Counted from the first letter of the stretch, positions 8,345-17,513 are shown. The stretch is DNA of 32,801 nucleotides from Armatimonadetes bacterium 13_1_40CM_64_14 (GCA_001917855.1 MNEU01000032.1:4406-37206), one strand, 5' to 3'. The notes: generated from the letters alone by a model not told the origin. Made by a program: numbers and translations.

Positions 8345-9973
8345 TCACTTGGCTCCGATGGCACTGCGCTTCGCCAGATCGACCTCCCACAGCCGGAAGT
8401 TCCAGTGCGCGCCCTGAACCGGAATGGCCTTGGCCGGATCGACAAAAACAGGCTTCACGTATTCCTGATAGGCGAACAGGGCAAACTGCTCGTAGGCGTA
8501 GATGTCGGAAACCTGGTCGACGATCACCTTCTGCGCTTGCTTGTAGAGGGTGAGACGTTGGTCTGGGTTCGCGGTCGTGCGGGCCCGGTCCAGGAGGGCA
8601 TCAACGTTTTTGTCCTGGAGCCACTCCATCGAGATCCAGCTGCCCGCAGCACTGCTGTGGTAGGTACTATACAAGAATGAGTCGGGGTCGGGGTACGTAC
8701 CCGCGAAGTAGATCGGCGTGATGTTGGGGGTGGCGTCGGGTTTCGTCGCCTTCTCGGTCATCAACGCCCACGGGACCTTCTGCACTTTCACCTTGATCCC
8801 GATCTCCTCCATGTTTTGCTGGAAGAGGAGGGCGATCTTTTCTTCCAAGGGCACTTCTGCCACCCACCCAAACTCGAGCTCCGGGTCGTGATATTTCGAC
8901 TGCGCCAAGGCGGCCTTGGCGGCCGCCACGTCCCGCTTAGGCACGACAAGCGTGGGGTCAAACCCCGGGAAGCCCTCCGGAATGGGCCCGCGCGCCGTCT
9001 TGCCCGCAGTCACCCGGTCGTTGATCCGAATGAGCCGCAGCACCGCCTCATAATCCAGCCCCGAGGCCATCGCTTTCCGCACGTTGAGGTCGTCCGTGGG
9101 CGGACGCTTGGTGTTGATCTTGAGGAACAGCGTGCTCTGGCCGCGCTCGCTAGCGAGGGCGATGTTGGGCGTCTCGCTGAGCGCGCGGTAGATCTCCGTA
9201 GGAAGCCACTGGCTTGTCACGTCGTGCTCGCGGCGGACCATGAGGGCCCGGATCGTTGCCGCCTCGACGGACAAGGAGATCCGCACCTCGTCCGGAGCGG
9301 TCGGTGCAAACCCCTGCCAGTAGGCCGGGAACCGGGCGATTACCGACTGCTGCTGCGGGCTATGGGATTTGATCGTGTACGGACCGGACCCGGCATCTTG
9401 CCCGCTCAAGTACGCCTCACCGTAGTCCCCCATCTCGCCGTACTTTCCGTCCCTTTTATTCTTGAGGACCTGGGCTTTGTTGACGATGCCCATGCGGACC
9501 AGCGTGGGAAGGAACGGCCCGTAGGGCCTGGCCAGGATGATCGCCACCGTCGACGGGCCACTCGCCTTGACCGCGGACACCCACCCGTCGAACAGGTACG
9601 AGAAACCCTGCTTGAGGGCCATGGTGCGCTGCAACGAAAACTCGACGTCTTGCGCGGTGAGCTCGGTGCCGTCATGGAAGGTCACGCCCTTGCGGACCCT
9701 AAACGTGTAGGCGAGACCATCAGGGCTGACAGTCCAGGATTCCGCGACGGAGGGGACCAGCTTCCCCCCCGGCCCGGGGGCTACCAGTGTGTCGTAAAGA
9801 TTGTAGAAGAGGACCGAGCTGACAAAATCCGTACTCTTGGCCGGGTCAATCTGCGCTGGGGCGGCCGCATCGATCCGCAAGACGATCGGCTCCCCCGGCC
9901 CCCCCGCCGAGGGCCCGATCAACGCCAGCACGAGCACCACCACGATCCCTGCGAGTCCCGCCACGTATTTCAC
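8345..9973 (-). CDS. ABC transporter solute-binding protein, family 5 (peptide/oligopeptide type)
   Basis: This 542-residue extracytoplasmic receptor delivers substrate to the DppBC-like channel. An N-terminal signal segment (MKYVAGLAGIVVVLVLALIG) is present without a lipobox Cys, so it may be secreted or anchored by the uncleaved segment. Family 5 hallmarks include PAQIDPAKSTD near the N-terminus, LVPSVAESWTVSPDGLAYTF, VTFHDGTELTAQDVEFSLQR and GSGPYTIKS. The GTG start has a strong GGAGGAGG seven bases upstream, suggesting efficient translation. It lies 55 bases after hyuB in the same direction. Family members bind peptides, but also nickel, heme, sugars and opines, so the ligand is open; a hydantoin, 5-oxoproline or peptide amide would fit the neighbours. 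Confidence 0.92.
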   Translation of the reverse strand: MKYVAGLAGIVVVLVLALIGPSAGGPGEPIVLRIDAAAPAQIDPAKSTDFVSSVLFYNLYDTLVAPGPGGKLVPSVAESWTVSPDGLAYTFRVRKGVTFHDGTELTAQDVEFSLQRTMALKQGFSYLFDGWVSAVKASGPSTVAIILARPYGPFLPTLVRMGIVNKAQVLKNKRDGKYGEMGDYGEAYLSGQDAGSGPYTIKSHSPQQQSVIARFPAYWQGFAPTAPDEVRISLSVEAATIRALMVRREHDVTSQWLPTEIYRALSETPNIALASERGQSTLFLKINTKRPPTDDLNVRKAMASGLDYEAVLRLIRINDRVTAGKTARGPIPEGFPGFDPTLVVPKRDVAAAKAALAQSKYHDPELEFGWVAEVPLEEKIALLFQQNMEEIGIKVKVQKVPWALMTEKATKPDATPNITPIYFAGTYPDPDSFLYSTYHSSAAGSWISMEWLQDKNVDALLDRARTTANPDQRLTLYKQAQKVIVDQVSDIYAYEQFALFAYQEYVKPVFVDPAKAIPVQGAHWNFRLWEVDLAKRSAIGAK

Positions 9974-10028
9974 GGATCCCCCTCCTCCTCAGAGTGCTCC
10001 TGTTCGGACCTCACCAGACGAGTTGTGA

Positions 10029-11810
10029 TCACGCTCGGGCCGGCTCACGCGTCCCCCCGAGCGCGAACGTCTTCGGGTCGACCCGAACGCCGTACTCCTG
10101 CTCTGCCTGTTCTGCGGTAATGTAGCCGTTGCGGACGTCCTCTACGACTTTCTCCGGCGGCCGTGCCGACGGCGGGCCGTACCCCCCGCCTGTGCCGGTG
10201 ATGAGCCGGGCGACCTCCCCCTTGAGCAGACGGTAGCGCGCGGTCTTCCCGAAAATCTCCTCGCGGCCATCGGTATGCAGGACCTTCACGTAGTTGCGGG
10301 ACCCCGGCTGGCCCCCAGCCATGCCCCAAGGCAGAAACTTATGTCGACCGAATGTCGTTGTGAGATACGCTTCCTCCGCCGTGATCCGGTAATCGCGGAC
10401 CAGCCCTTTGCCTCCGCGGAAGGTCCCCGCTCCTCCGGGGTCGGTGTGATAGCCGTACTGATCGACGATCACCCCGTAGCGTGTCTCGGTGACCTCCACG
10501 GGGATGACGTACGTTTCGCCGTCACCGACACACACCAGTCCGTTCTCGCCGTCTTTGTGGCGACCGGCCCCCCATCCGCCTGCCTGGGGTTCCACCAGCA
10601 AGAACAGCTCGCCGGTGTCGGGATGCGCGCCGGCCACAATCGTGCCGCAGACGGACAGGAAGTGGCCCGCAGTGAGGCGGTCCGGGACGACGCCGGCCAT
10701 CGCCTTCCAGATGAGATCGGCAACGTACAGCATCGTTTCCCAGTACGTCGACACCGGCGCCGGCCGTTCGGCGCTGAAGATGGTGCGCGACGGACAGGTG
10801 ATGCGGAGACTACGAAATGCCCCATCGTTAACCGGGTTACTGGGGTTGGTGATGGCCAGGTACGTGGCGCGGACCCCGCTCACCAGCGCGGTCATTGTGC
10901 AATTCACCGGCCCCGGAACTTGCGCGTGCGTCCCGGTGAAATCCACGTGAAACTCATCGGAGGTCACGGTGATCCGCACGCGCACCGGAAACGGGCCATG
11001 GCCGATTCCGTCATCGTCGATGAAGTCCTCCGCCGCATATTGGCCGGGGGGAAGCCGCCGCAGCTCCAGCCGTGTGAGCGTATCACCGTCGACCAGGAGC
11101 TTGTCGATGGCGCGTTTGACTACCGCGACGCTGTACTTGTCACACAGGTCGCGGAACCGGCGATCGCCGACTCGGAGGGCAGCCACACCCGCCCACATGT
11201 CGCCGAGAGTCATTTCCGGCAGGCGCACGTTGGCGCGGATAAGATCGACTACACTCTCGATGGGCCGGCCGCGGTCGAACAACTTGACGCACGGGAACTG
11301 CAGTCCTTCCTGGTAGACCTCCGTGGCATCCGTCGTCCAGGACCCGGGATCCTTCCCGCCTACTTCGGTCCAGTGCGCCTTGTTGGCGGCAAACGCCACG
11401 ATCTCATCGCCGTAGAAGATGGGCATCACCAGCGACACATCCGACAGGTGCGTGCCTCCACCGGTGTAGGGGTCGTTGGTCACGATGATGTCGCCGGGAT
11501 GCAGGTCGGCGGGGAACTTCTCCCGGGTGTAGCGCACCGCGTGTGACAGCGTCCCCAAGAACAGCGTCACCCCATTGCCCTGCGTGATGAGCTGGCCGCG
11601 GGCGTCGGTGAGCCCGGTGGCGTAGTCCAGCACCTCATAGATGATCGTCGACATGCTGGTGCGCTGGAGGGCGACGAACATCTCGTCCCCGATCGCCACC
11701 AGTGCGTTCTTGATGATCTCCAGCGTGAAGGGATCGCGCACGCCTACCCGGCCCCGCCCGGGGCGTCCCCCGTCGCGCCCGCGCCGCCGCACGGGCGTCC
11801 GTGCGTTCAC
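10029..11810 (-). CDS. hyuB: Hydantoinase B / oxoprolinase-type subunit (copy next to hyuA)
   Basis: This 593-residue HyuB-family protein overlaps hyuA by four bases (GTGA), the usual A-B arrangement, so it is the likely direct partner. It has DPFTLEIIKNALVAIGDEM, TNDPYTGGGTHLSDVSL, KAHWTEVGGKDPGSW and IPVEVTETRYG. An Arg/Gly-rich N-terminal tail of about 25 residues precedes the conserved start and may be an overlong call. Compared with the second copy at 2584-4305, the THLSD motif here is the canonical form (THPSD in the other). The family cooperates with the ATP-binding HyuA to hydrolyse hydantoins or oxoproline; acetone carboxylase is a related branch. Confidence 0.92.
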   Translation of the reverse strand: MNARTPVRRRGRDGGRPGRGRVGVRDPFTLEIIKNALVAIGDEMFVALQRTSMSTIIYEVLDYATGLTDARGQLITQGNGVTLFLGTLSHAVRYTREKFPADLHPGDIIVTNDPYTGGGTHLSDVSLVMPIFYGDEIVAFAANKAHWTEVGGKDPGSWTTDATEVYQEGLQFPCVKLFDRGRPIESVVDLIRANVRLPEMTLGDMWAGVAALRVGDRRFRDLCDKYSVAVVKRAIDKLLVDGDTLTRLELRRLPPGQYAAEDFIDDDGIGHGPFPVRVRITVTSDEFHVDFTGTHAQVPGPVNCTMTALVSGVRATYLAITNPSNPVNDGAFRSLRITCPSRTIFSAERPAPVSTYWETMLYVADLIWKAMAGVVPDRLTAGHFLSVCGTIVAGAHPDTGELFLLVEPQAGGWGAGRHKDGENGLVCVGDGETYVIPVEVTETRYGVIVDQYGYHTDPGGAGTFRGGKGLVRDYRITAEEAYLTTTFGRHKFLPWGMAGGQPGSRNYVKVLHTDGREEIFGKTARYRLLKGEVARLITGTGGGYGPPSARPPEKVVEDVRNGYITAEQAEQEYGVRVDPKTFALGGTREPARA

Positions 11811-13879
11811 TGTCGCACCTCGATCAACAGGTTGCCGTACGCATCCACGGTAGCGCGGTGACCGGGGAACAGGACCGTGGTCGCGGCCGGCTCTTCGATG
11901 ATCGCGGGGCCTTTGACTGCCGCCCCGGACGGCAATCGGCTGCGCTCGTAGACGGCGGACAAGAGCCGACCGCGCGCATCGAAATCGACCTCCCGGCGCC
12001 CCTTGAGCGCGCCGCCTGTCGTCTTGCTCCGCCGGGCCCCGCCCCCATTGGGCGTGGGGCGAAGCCGCGGCACGCGCGGCTTATCCACGGTCCCAAACGT
12101 CGTCAGGTGGAAGTTTACGAACTCGATGGCCGACGGCAGCCGGAACGTGTAGCGCTGCTCGTGCAGGGCGTGGAAGCGTTCCTCCACCTGGCGAATAGCC
12201 GCAGCCGTCAGCGCCCCGTCCGGCACGGGCACCTTGACCGTATGCTCTTGACCGGCGTATCGCATGTCGGCGAACCGCTGGAACACGAGGCGGGATGAGG
12301 CCACGCTCTGCTGGGTGAAGTACTCGCGCGCCTGATGCTCCAGAGTGGACCACATTCGATCGAGTCCGTCGTCGACCGCCTTCTGCGTGCGCCGGATGGA
12401 CGTCCAGATGAGGTCATAGCGCAGATCGGTCATCAGCATGCCCCAGGCGGAGAACACGGCGGGATTGGTCGGGATCAGCACCCGGTTGATCCGCAACTCC
12501 TCCGCCAGCGCGGGAGCGTGCATCGCGCCGCCCCCGCCGAACGCGACTAGCGTGAAGTCTCTCGGGTCATAGCCGCGGTGCACGGACACGAGCTTCAGCG
12601 CATTCACCATGTTGGCGTTGGCCAACCGGATGACGCCGAGGGCCGCCTCCTCGACGGTGATGCCAAAGTGCCGCGCGATGGGCTGCAGCGCCTCGCGCGC
12701 GCGTCGCTCGTCCAGCGCGATCTCGCCGCCCAGGAAGTAGGCGGGGTTAATCCGTCCGGCCACGACGTTGGCGTCCGTCACCGTCGGCTCGCTTCCGCCC
12801 CGGCTGTAGCACGCGGGCCCGGGCATCGCTCCTGCGCTCTGCGGGCCGACGTGTAGGCTGCCTGCTTCATCGATCCACGCGATCGATCCCCCGCCCGCAC
12901 CAATCTCCACGATGTCCACGACCGGGATCTTGATGGGGTACCCGGCCGAGGCACGGGTCCACTCAATCTTGTACTCAGTGGTGATCTTCACCTCGCCCTG
13001 TTCGATCAGCGAGGTCTTGGCCGTCGTGCCGCCGATGTCGAGGGAAATGAGATTGGTCTCTTTGACCACCCGCCCGATCGCCACCGCCCCCAGCACGCCG
13101 GCCACGGGGCCCGACTCCACCATAGCGATCGGCGCCTCGCGCGCCGCCGCAAACGTGGCCGTGCCCCCCGAGGACTGCATGACATACCGCCCGCCGCCGA
13201 CGCCGTTGCGCGTCAGCTCGTGGTCCAGTTGGTCCAAGTACCGTGCGGCGATCGGTTTCACATAACTGTTCAGGACCGTTGTGCTCGTGCGCTCATACTC
13301 GCGCCACTCCCGTGTGATCTCGTGCGACGCCGTGACCGCGATCTGCGGCCACCGGTGGCGGATGATCTGCACCGCCCGCAGCTCGTGGGCCGGGTTCGCA
13401 TAGGCGTGGAGAAAACACACTGCAATCGCGTCGACCTGCTCGCCGACCAGGTGGGCCGCCGCCGCTACCACCTCGTCGTCGACCAACGGCACCAGGATCT
13501 CCCCTTTGTACGTCATGCGCTCGGTGACTTCCAGGCGAAGCGCGCGGGGGACAAACGACGTGGGTTTCGTGTATGTGAGGTTGTACAAGTCGGGGCGGTT
13601 CGCGCGCCCGATCTCCAGGACATCGCGAAACCCTCGCGTCGTGATGAGGCCCGTCCGCACCCCTTTGCGCTCGGTCAGCGCGTTAATGATCACTGTCGTG
13701 CCGTGCACGAAGAAGGTGACCGCGCGTTCGGAGATGGCCGCTTTGCGGATGGTGTCGATGACACCGCGCTCAAAGGTTGGGGGGGTGGTGTCCGTCTTCG
13801 CCGATCCCAGCCGCCCCGTGACCTCGTCCAGGTAGACGAGGTCGGTGAACGTCCCCCCGATGTCGCTAGCCAGCCGCAT
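11807..13879 (-). CDS. hyuA: Hydantoinase A / oxoprolinase-type ATP-binding subunit
   Basis: This 690-residue protein is the HyuA subunit, which phosphorylates or activates the ring carbonyl with ATP for opening by HyuB. The actin-like ATPase motifs are seen at the N-terminus (DIGGTFTDLVYLDE), then HGTTVIINALTERKGVRTGL, TRGFRDVLEIGRANRPDLYN, SGPVAGVLGA, SLDIGGTTAKTSLI, EIGAGGGSIAWID, GPACYSRGGSEPTVTDAN and AFGGGGAMHA. The ATG at 13879 is chosen over an upstream extension to 14038: GGAGGGG sits seven bases upstream, and the extension would overlap the regulator gene in another frame. It begins 23 bases after the XRE-cupin regulator and overlaps hyuB by four bases. Confidence 0.94.
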   Translation of the reverse strand: MRLASDIGGTFTDLVYLDEVTGRLGSAKTDTTPPTFERGVIDTIRKAAISERAVTFFVHGTTVIINALTERKGVRTGLITTRGFRDVLEIGRANRPDLYNLTYTKPTSFVPRALRLEVTERMTYKGEILVPLVDDEVVAAAAHLVGEQVDAIAVCFLHAYANPAHELRAVQIIRHRWPQIAVTASHEITREWREYERTSTTVLNSYVKPIAARYLDQLDHELTRNGVGGGRYVMQSSGGTATFAAAREAPIAMVESGPVAGVLGAVAIGRVVKETNLISLDIGGTTAKTSLIEQGEVKITTEYKIEWTRASAGYPIKIPVVDIVEIGAGGGSIAWIDEAGSLHVGPQSAGAMPGPACYSRGGSEPTVTDANVVAGRINPAYFLGGEIALDERRAREALQPIARHFGITVEEAALGVIRLANANMVNALKLVSVHRGYDPRDFTLVAFGGGGAMHAPALAEELRINRVLIPTNPAVFSAWGMLMTDLRYDLIWTSIRRTQKAVDDGLDRMWSTLEHQAREYFTQQSVASSRLVFQRFADMRYAGQEHTVKVPVPDGALTAAAIRQVEERFHALHEQRYTFRLPSAIEFVNFHLTTFGTVDKPRVPRLRPTPNGGGARRSKTTGGALKGRREVDFDARGRLLSAVYERSRLPSGAAVKGPAIIEEPAATTVLFPGHRATVDAYGNLLIEVRQ

Positions 13880-13902
13880 GCTAGGACCCCTCCATCCCCG
13901 CG

Positions 13903-14499
13903 CTAGAAGAGTTTCGGCGTCGTGACCCAGACCGCCACCACCGGATGGCGGCCACCGTTCTCGAACGAGTGGCGCACGCGCGCGCTGAAGTGAATCCCAT
14001 CGCCGGGCCGGAGCGCGTGCCGCTTCCCGTCGATCCACAGCGTGAGCGCCCCCTTCAGCACGTAGGCAAACTCCTCGCCCGGGTGCGCGAACGGCTCGGA
14101 GACCCGATGGCGAGGCGGAATCGTCACCAACAGCGGTTCCAGCGTCCGGGCCGGAAATGATCCCCCCAAACTCACGTACGCGATCGAAGATCCTTGCAGC
14201 CTAAACGGTTTGCGGTCAGTGGTCCGCGTGACGTAATTGGTGTGGACCGGGGGCGGGAAAAAGTAGGACAAGTCCACGCTCAGGGCGTCAGCGACCGCGC
14301 GGAGGGACGAGATGGACAGAGACGATAGCCCGCGTTCCACCTGGGACAGGAAGGACACCGAGAAGCCACTTTGCCGGCTCAGCGCGCGGAGCGTGAGCTC
14401 CCGTTGCCGGCGTAGCTCTTGGATTTGTTCCCCCAACCGCTCCACCGTGGCCTCGCCGGTACGCGGCGGTCCGGATGTGACGGAACCGCGGATGTGCAC
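13903..14499 (-). CDS. XRE-family regulator with C-terminal cupin domain
   Basis: This 198-residue protein has an N-terminal helix-turn-helix of the Xre/Cro type (LGEQIQELRRQRELTLRALS, then SFLSQVERGLSSLSISSL) at about residues 20-75. A cupin_2 domain follows at about residues 115-195 (FAHPGEEFAYVLKGALTLWI, LRPGDGIHF, RHSFENGG). Proteins of this layout (PuuR-like) sense a small ligand in the cupin barrel and control catabolic operons. It is the first gene of the hyu/dpp run, 23 bases before hyuA, so it probably regulates that operon and itself. The GTG at 14499 lacks a good ribosome site; a GTG at 14445 with GGCGAGG upstream is an alternative start just before the HTH. Confidence 0.88.
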   Translation of the reverse strand: MHIRGSVTSGPPRTGEATVERLGEQIQELRRQRELTLRALSRQSGFSVSFLSQVERGLSSLSISSLRAVADALSVDLSYFFPPPVHTNYVTRTTDRKPFRLQGSSIAYVSLGGSFPARTLEPLLVTIPPRHRVSEPFAHPGEEFAYVLKGALTLWIDGKRHALRPGDGIHFSARVRHSFENGGRHPVVAVWVTTPKLF

Positions 14500-14575
14500 T
14501 AAGGAAGGGGTAAAAGTTGGCGTTTCCTACTTCAACGGCGCTGTACAGATTCCTCTCGGACTGAACGCGGGCTCC

Positions 14576-15109
14576 TTACTTCGTAACCGCGTAGCAGTAG
14601 CAGTCTCGTGGCTCGGCGCTGATGTTTGGATGAATGATCCACCGCCGAAGGATGCCTTCACGACCCATGCCGATTCTTTCAAGCACCCTCGCCGAAGCCG
14701 CATTCTCAACATCACACACAGCCCAAACCCTCCAGATACTGGGTTGGTTCAGCGCCCACTCGACTAACGCACGTGCGGCCTCGGTCATATACCCTCGTCC
14801 CCAGAAGGACCTCGCGAGAACATATCCGAGTTCGACTCTGTTACCCTGAGGCCGCAGGTCAATCATCCCAACGGGTCGCTTCTCACCTTTCAAGGCGATA
14901 ACCCACGGAAATGCCTCATTGCGCTCCCAAAAATCGCAGCAACGCCGCAGAAAGTCCAATGTACGTTCAACGGTTTCATGGGGACGCCAGCTGAGATAGC
15001 GTGTCACTTCAGGATCGCGGGCGTATCCTTCGTAGATGGGAGGGGCATCCTCAAGAACAGGCGGGCGCAGAATCAATCTAGGAGTTTTAACACTCTCCGG
15101 TGGTTTCAC
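14576..15109 (-). CDS. GNAT-family N-acetyltransferase (RimJ/RimL type)
   Basis: This 177-residue protein has the RimJ/RimL layout: TPRLILRPPVLEDAPPIYEG at the start, the acetyl-CoA loop in ARSFWGRGYMTEAARALVEW and the VENAASARVLERIGM segment. Such enzymes transfer acetyl groups to protein N-termini or small amines such as antibiotics; the target here is unknown. The GTG start has no strong ribosome site. Codon choice (AGA, TTG, ATT, CCT) and lower GC differ from the genes on both sides, which suggests it was acquired. It lies 76 bases upstream of the XRE-cupin gene on the same strand but is unlikely to be part of that operon functionally. Confidence 0.85.
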   Translation of the reverse strand: MKPPESVKTPRLILRPPVLEDAPPIYEGYARDPEVTRYLSWRPHETVERTLDFLRRCCDFWERNEAFPWVIALKGEKRPVGMIDLRPQGNRVELGYVLARSFWGRGYMTEAARALVEWALNQPSIWRVWAVCDVENAASARVLERIGMGREGILRRWIIHPNISAEPRDCYCYAVTK

Positions 15110-15515
15110 TTCACCATTCGCTTTGCAACATTGTGGAGTTTCAGCGGTTTGTTATCTCCGGATAAGCTCGGACACCACCTTAGACCATCAGCCAAGCAAA
15201 GTCAGCATTTCTTTTCGGTTCTCGCGATGGCGTTCCTGGCCACAATGCGCCCGAGAACGACAGAATACTACCTTTCCATCGGTCAACCGGACGCAAGATC
15301 CCGACAGTTGGTTCTCTTCAAACCTGTGGAGCCGTGGCGCACCTACGGTTGCAGGCAAAGGCACCGCAGATGGCGCATTATTCGCACCGACATGCTCTAC
15401 GGGGTCAGCTGTGGGTGGGCCAGCCCCGCCCGAGTCGGGCAGCGTTGCATTCGGATCCACTACGCGATGGACGTTACCTCATGCTCGATAGACTGGTTTC
15501 TCACCACGCCGAGAC
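15110..15515. other. Gene-free stretch of lower GC
   Basis: No convincing gene is seen in these 406 bases. Several open frames exist on both strands, the longest being short and without family features. A minus-strand frame at 15188-15460 has four Cys residues in its C-terminal half, but I cannot link it to any family. The stretch holds the upstream regions of the acetyltransferase gene and of the DUF402 gene. GC is visibly lower than in the flanks, so it may be remnant or recently acquired DNA. Confidence 0.4.
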
Positions 15516-16043
15516 ATGATCCGAGCGGACCGCGTCAAAAGAAACTTGACCTTCGACTATGTACGCCCGCCTAATCGCCGCGTTTCCGTCAAGTCGCAGC
15601 TTCTCGAGGCGAACAGCGACATCATCGTGGTGGCACACGCGTACACGCCGTCAAAGCCCGTGACTTACTCCGGAGAAATAGTTCTGGACGTCGGTTATTG
15701 GGGGATCTGGTTCCTCTTCAAGAATCGATCGTTCGATGCCGGACGAGTCTATCGTCCGGACAGAACTTGGATGGGATACTACATCGACATCCTCGAGCCG
15801 GTGCAGTGGAAAGCATCGGACCCGAGGACGCTCAAACCTATTACCGACCTTTTCCTCGATCTCTGGATCGCACCCGACGGAAAATACATGGTCCTCGACG
15901 AGGACGAGTTCGAAGAAGCAATCAATCTCGGGCACCTCACGAGCGGACAAGCCGATCATGCGCGGAGCGTCCTTCAAGAACTTGTCATGGCGACCGAACG
16001 AGGGGAATTCCCTCCCGCCGTGGTCAAGGAGTTCAGCCTGTAA
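15516..16043 (+). CDS. DUF402 (FomD-like) domain protein
   Basis: This 175-residue protein fits the DUF402/FomD barrel family. Characteristic segments are WMGYYIDILEPV, TDLFLDLWIAPDGKYMVLDE and DEFEEAINLGHLTSGQADHA, with acidic residues that bind divalent metal in characterised relatives (FomD hydrolyses a nucleotidyl phosphonate in fosfomycin synthesis; others are nucleoside di/triphosphatases). The N-terminal part (KRNLTFDYVRPPNRRVSVKS) is the expected lead into the barrel. The start ATG has only a weak ribosome site. It stands alone between a gene-free stretch and a convergent peptidase, so context gives no further clue. It most likely hydrolyses a phosphorylated or nucleotidylated metabolite. 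Confidence 0.8.
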   Translation: MIRADRVKRNLTFDYVRPPNRRVSVKSQLLEANSDIIVVAHAYTPSKPVTYSGEIVLDVGYWGIWFLFKNRSFDAGRVYRPDRTWMGYYIDILEPVQWKASDPRTLKPITDLFLDLWIAPDGKYMVLDEDEFEEAINLGHLTSGQADHARSVLQELVMATERGEFPPAVVKEFSL

Positions 16044-16055
16044 CTCTTAGACAAA

Positions 16056-16079
16056 CCGGTAACACGCCCGCGTTATCGG
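16056..16079 (-). terminator. Imperfect hairpin between convergent DUF402 and peptidase genes
   Basis: An 11-base arm at 16056-16066 pairs with 16069-16079, with one wobble and one mismatch. On the minus strand it is followed by the T-rich TTTGTCT. It lies 13 bases after the DUF402 stop and about 60 bases after the peptidase stop, so it could stop either transcript. The evidence is weak. Confidence 0.3.
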
Positions 16080-16139
16080 ACGCGTCACCGCGTGCAGCAA
16101 AGGGGCCTGGCAACACTACCGTTTGATGTAGTGCGCAGT

Positions 16140-17513
16140 CTACGACGCGGACGCGCGTGGCACGTCGGCCGAGGCAAACCGCTCCAACAGGAGCGCGACA
16201 TGCTTCATGTGCTGAAAGAAGTCATCCAGCCGGATGTGCTCGTCCGGCGCGTGTCCGTTGCTGTGCGCATAGCCGCAGCCGGTCCCCACAGTGGGGATCC
16301 CGAATTGCGCGGTGAGTTCGTGCATCGGTCCCGTCGCCGGCATGAGCGGGAACACCAGAGGATCGCGGCCGTAGATCTCTTTGGCGGTCTGCACGACGGC
16401 TTTCGCCACGGGCGAGTCGACCGGCGTGCGGGCCGGATGCTCCATGCCCAACACGCGCACCTGGATATCAGCGAACCCGTGCTGCGCGAGATGGCGTTTG
16501 ACCTTGTCCAGGATGTCCTCGGGCCGCTGGTTTGGGACCAGGCGGAAGTCAATTTTGGCGGTGGCCTGGCTCGGGAGGACGGTCTTCGACCCTGGACCGG
16601 TGTAGCCGGAGACGAAGCCGCAGATCGTACACGTCGGCTGGAAGAGATTGCGTTTGACCAGCTGGATCCCGGTCACGCCCAAGAGAAATTGGTCGATGCC
16701 GAGGTCGCGGCGGCGGAGGTCATCGTTCCCTCCCGCCGCGAGCCGTCGGAGGTGTTCGACCTCCTCAGCCGTCGGCTCGGCGACGTCATCGGAAAATCCG
16801 TCGATCAGAATATTCTCGTGCCGGTCTTTGAAGGTGGACAGCGCCCAGACCAGCCGCCACGCCGGATTGGGGACGATCGTGGCCACGCTGCTGTGCAGGT
16901 CACGGTTGGCGCCGTGGGCCTCCAGTTCGAGATAGAGGATGCCCTTCGCGCCCATGTACACCATAGGATTCTCTTGGATGTCCTTCGAGCCCGATTCCCA
17001 CAAACACCCATCGGCCTGAACGAGATCGCGATGCGTGCGCACGAACTGGTGGAGATGGAGAGAGGACACTTCCTCCTCCCCCTCCATGACGAAGTGCACC
17101 GTGAGCGGGAGCGCCCCGCGGGTCCGCAGCCAGGCCTCCACAGCGCATAGCCGGGCGACCAAGTGGCCCTTGTTGTCGTAGGCGCCGCGGGCGAAGAGCT
17201 TCCCATCGCGGATTTCGGCGGCAAACGGGGGGGAGTGCCACTCCTCGACCGGCTCGGGGGGCTGCACGTCGTAGTGGTTGTAGATGAGCAGCGTCTTGGA
17301 GTGGTTGCCGACCGCCCCGTAGATCACGGGGGCACCATCGGTCGAGTACAGCTCCGGGCGAACGCCGATCTGCTCCATCAACTGGGCCACCATCTGCGCG
17401 GTCTCGCGAATACCGACGTTCTGGGCAGCGATGCTGGGCTGGCGGCACAACCACTGCAGACGTTCGATGAACTCCTGACGGTGTGCGTCGATATAGTCGA
17501 ACACGTCCTTCAT
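16140..17513 (-). CDS. M20-family metallodipeptidase
   Basis: This 457-residue protein belongs to the M20 (PepV/CNDP-like) family of zinc dipeptidases. Metal ligands appear in order: His in IYNHYDVQP, bridging Asp in GAYDNKGH, the catalytic and metal Glu pair in MEGEEEVSS, and the final His in SNGHAPDEHIRLDDF. The dimerisation/lid domain carries LHSSVA and NPAWRL. Length and layout fit cytosolic nonspecific dipeptidases. The ATG at 17513 is chosen; AGGAGG lies nine bases upstream and the preceding TTG is less likely. It could hydrolyse dipeptides or N-carbamoyl/acyl amino acids, which would fit downstream of the hyu/dpp system, though it is not in that operon. Confidence 0.9.
   Translation of the reverse strand: MKDVFDYIDAHRQEFIERLQWLCRQPSIAAQNVGIRETAQMVAQLMEQIGVRPELYSTDGAPVIYGAVGNHSKTLLIYNHYDVQPPEPVEEWHSPPFAAEIRDGKLFARGAYDNKGHLVARLCAVEAWLRTRGALPLTVHFVMEGEEEVSSLHLHQFVRTHRDLVQADGCLWESGSKDIQENPMVYMGAKGILYLELEAHGANRDLHSSVATIVPNPAWRLVWALSTFKDRHENILIDGFSDDVAEPTAEEVEHLRRLAAGGNDDLRRRDLGIDQFLLGVTGIQLVKRNLFQPTCTICGFVSGYTGPGSKTVLPSQATAKIDFRLVPNQRPEDILDKVKRHLAQHGFADIQVRVLGMEHPARTPVDSPVAKAVVQTAKEIYGRDPLVFPLMPATGPMHELTAQFGIPTVGTGCGYAHSNGHAPDEHIRLDDFFQHMKHVALLLERFASADVPRASAS

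Noticed and set aside
11824-13265. Long open frames opposite hyuA and hyuB
   Set aside because: These are typical antisense frames of GC-rich coding DNA, with Arg/Pro/Ala-rich composition and no domains.
13880-14038. Extended start for hyuA
   Set aside because: It overlaps the end of the XRE-cupin gene and precedes a well-placed ribosome site and the family N-terminus.
15188-15460. Minus-strand 90-codon frame with four Cys residues
   Set aside because: No recognisable motif, no ribosome site and no partner; kept only as a remark in the gene-free stretch.
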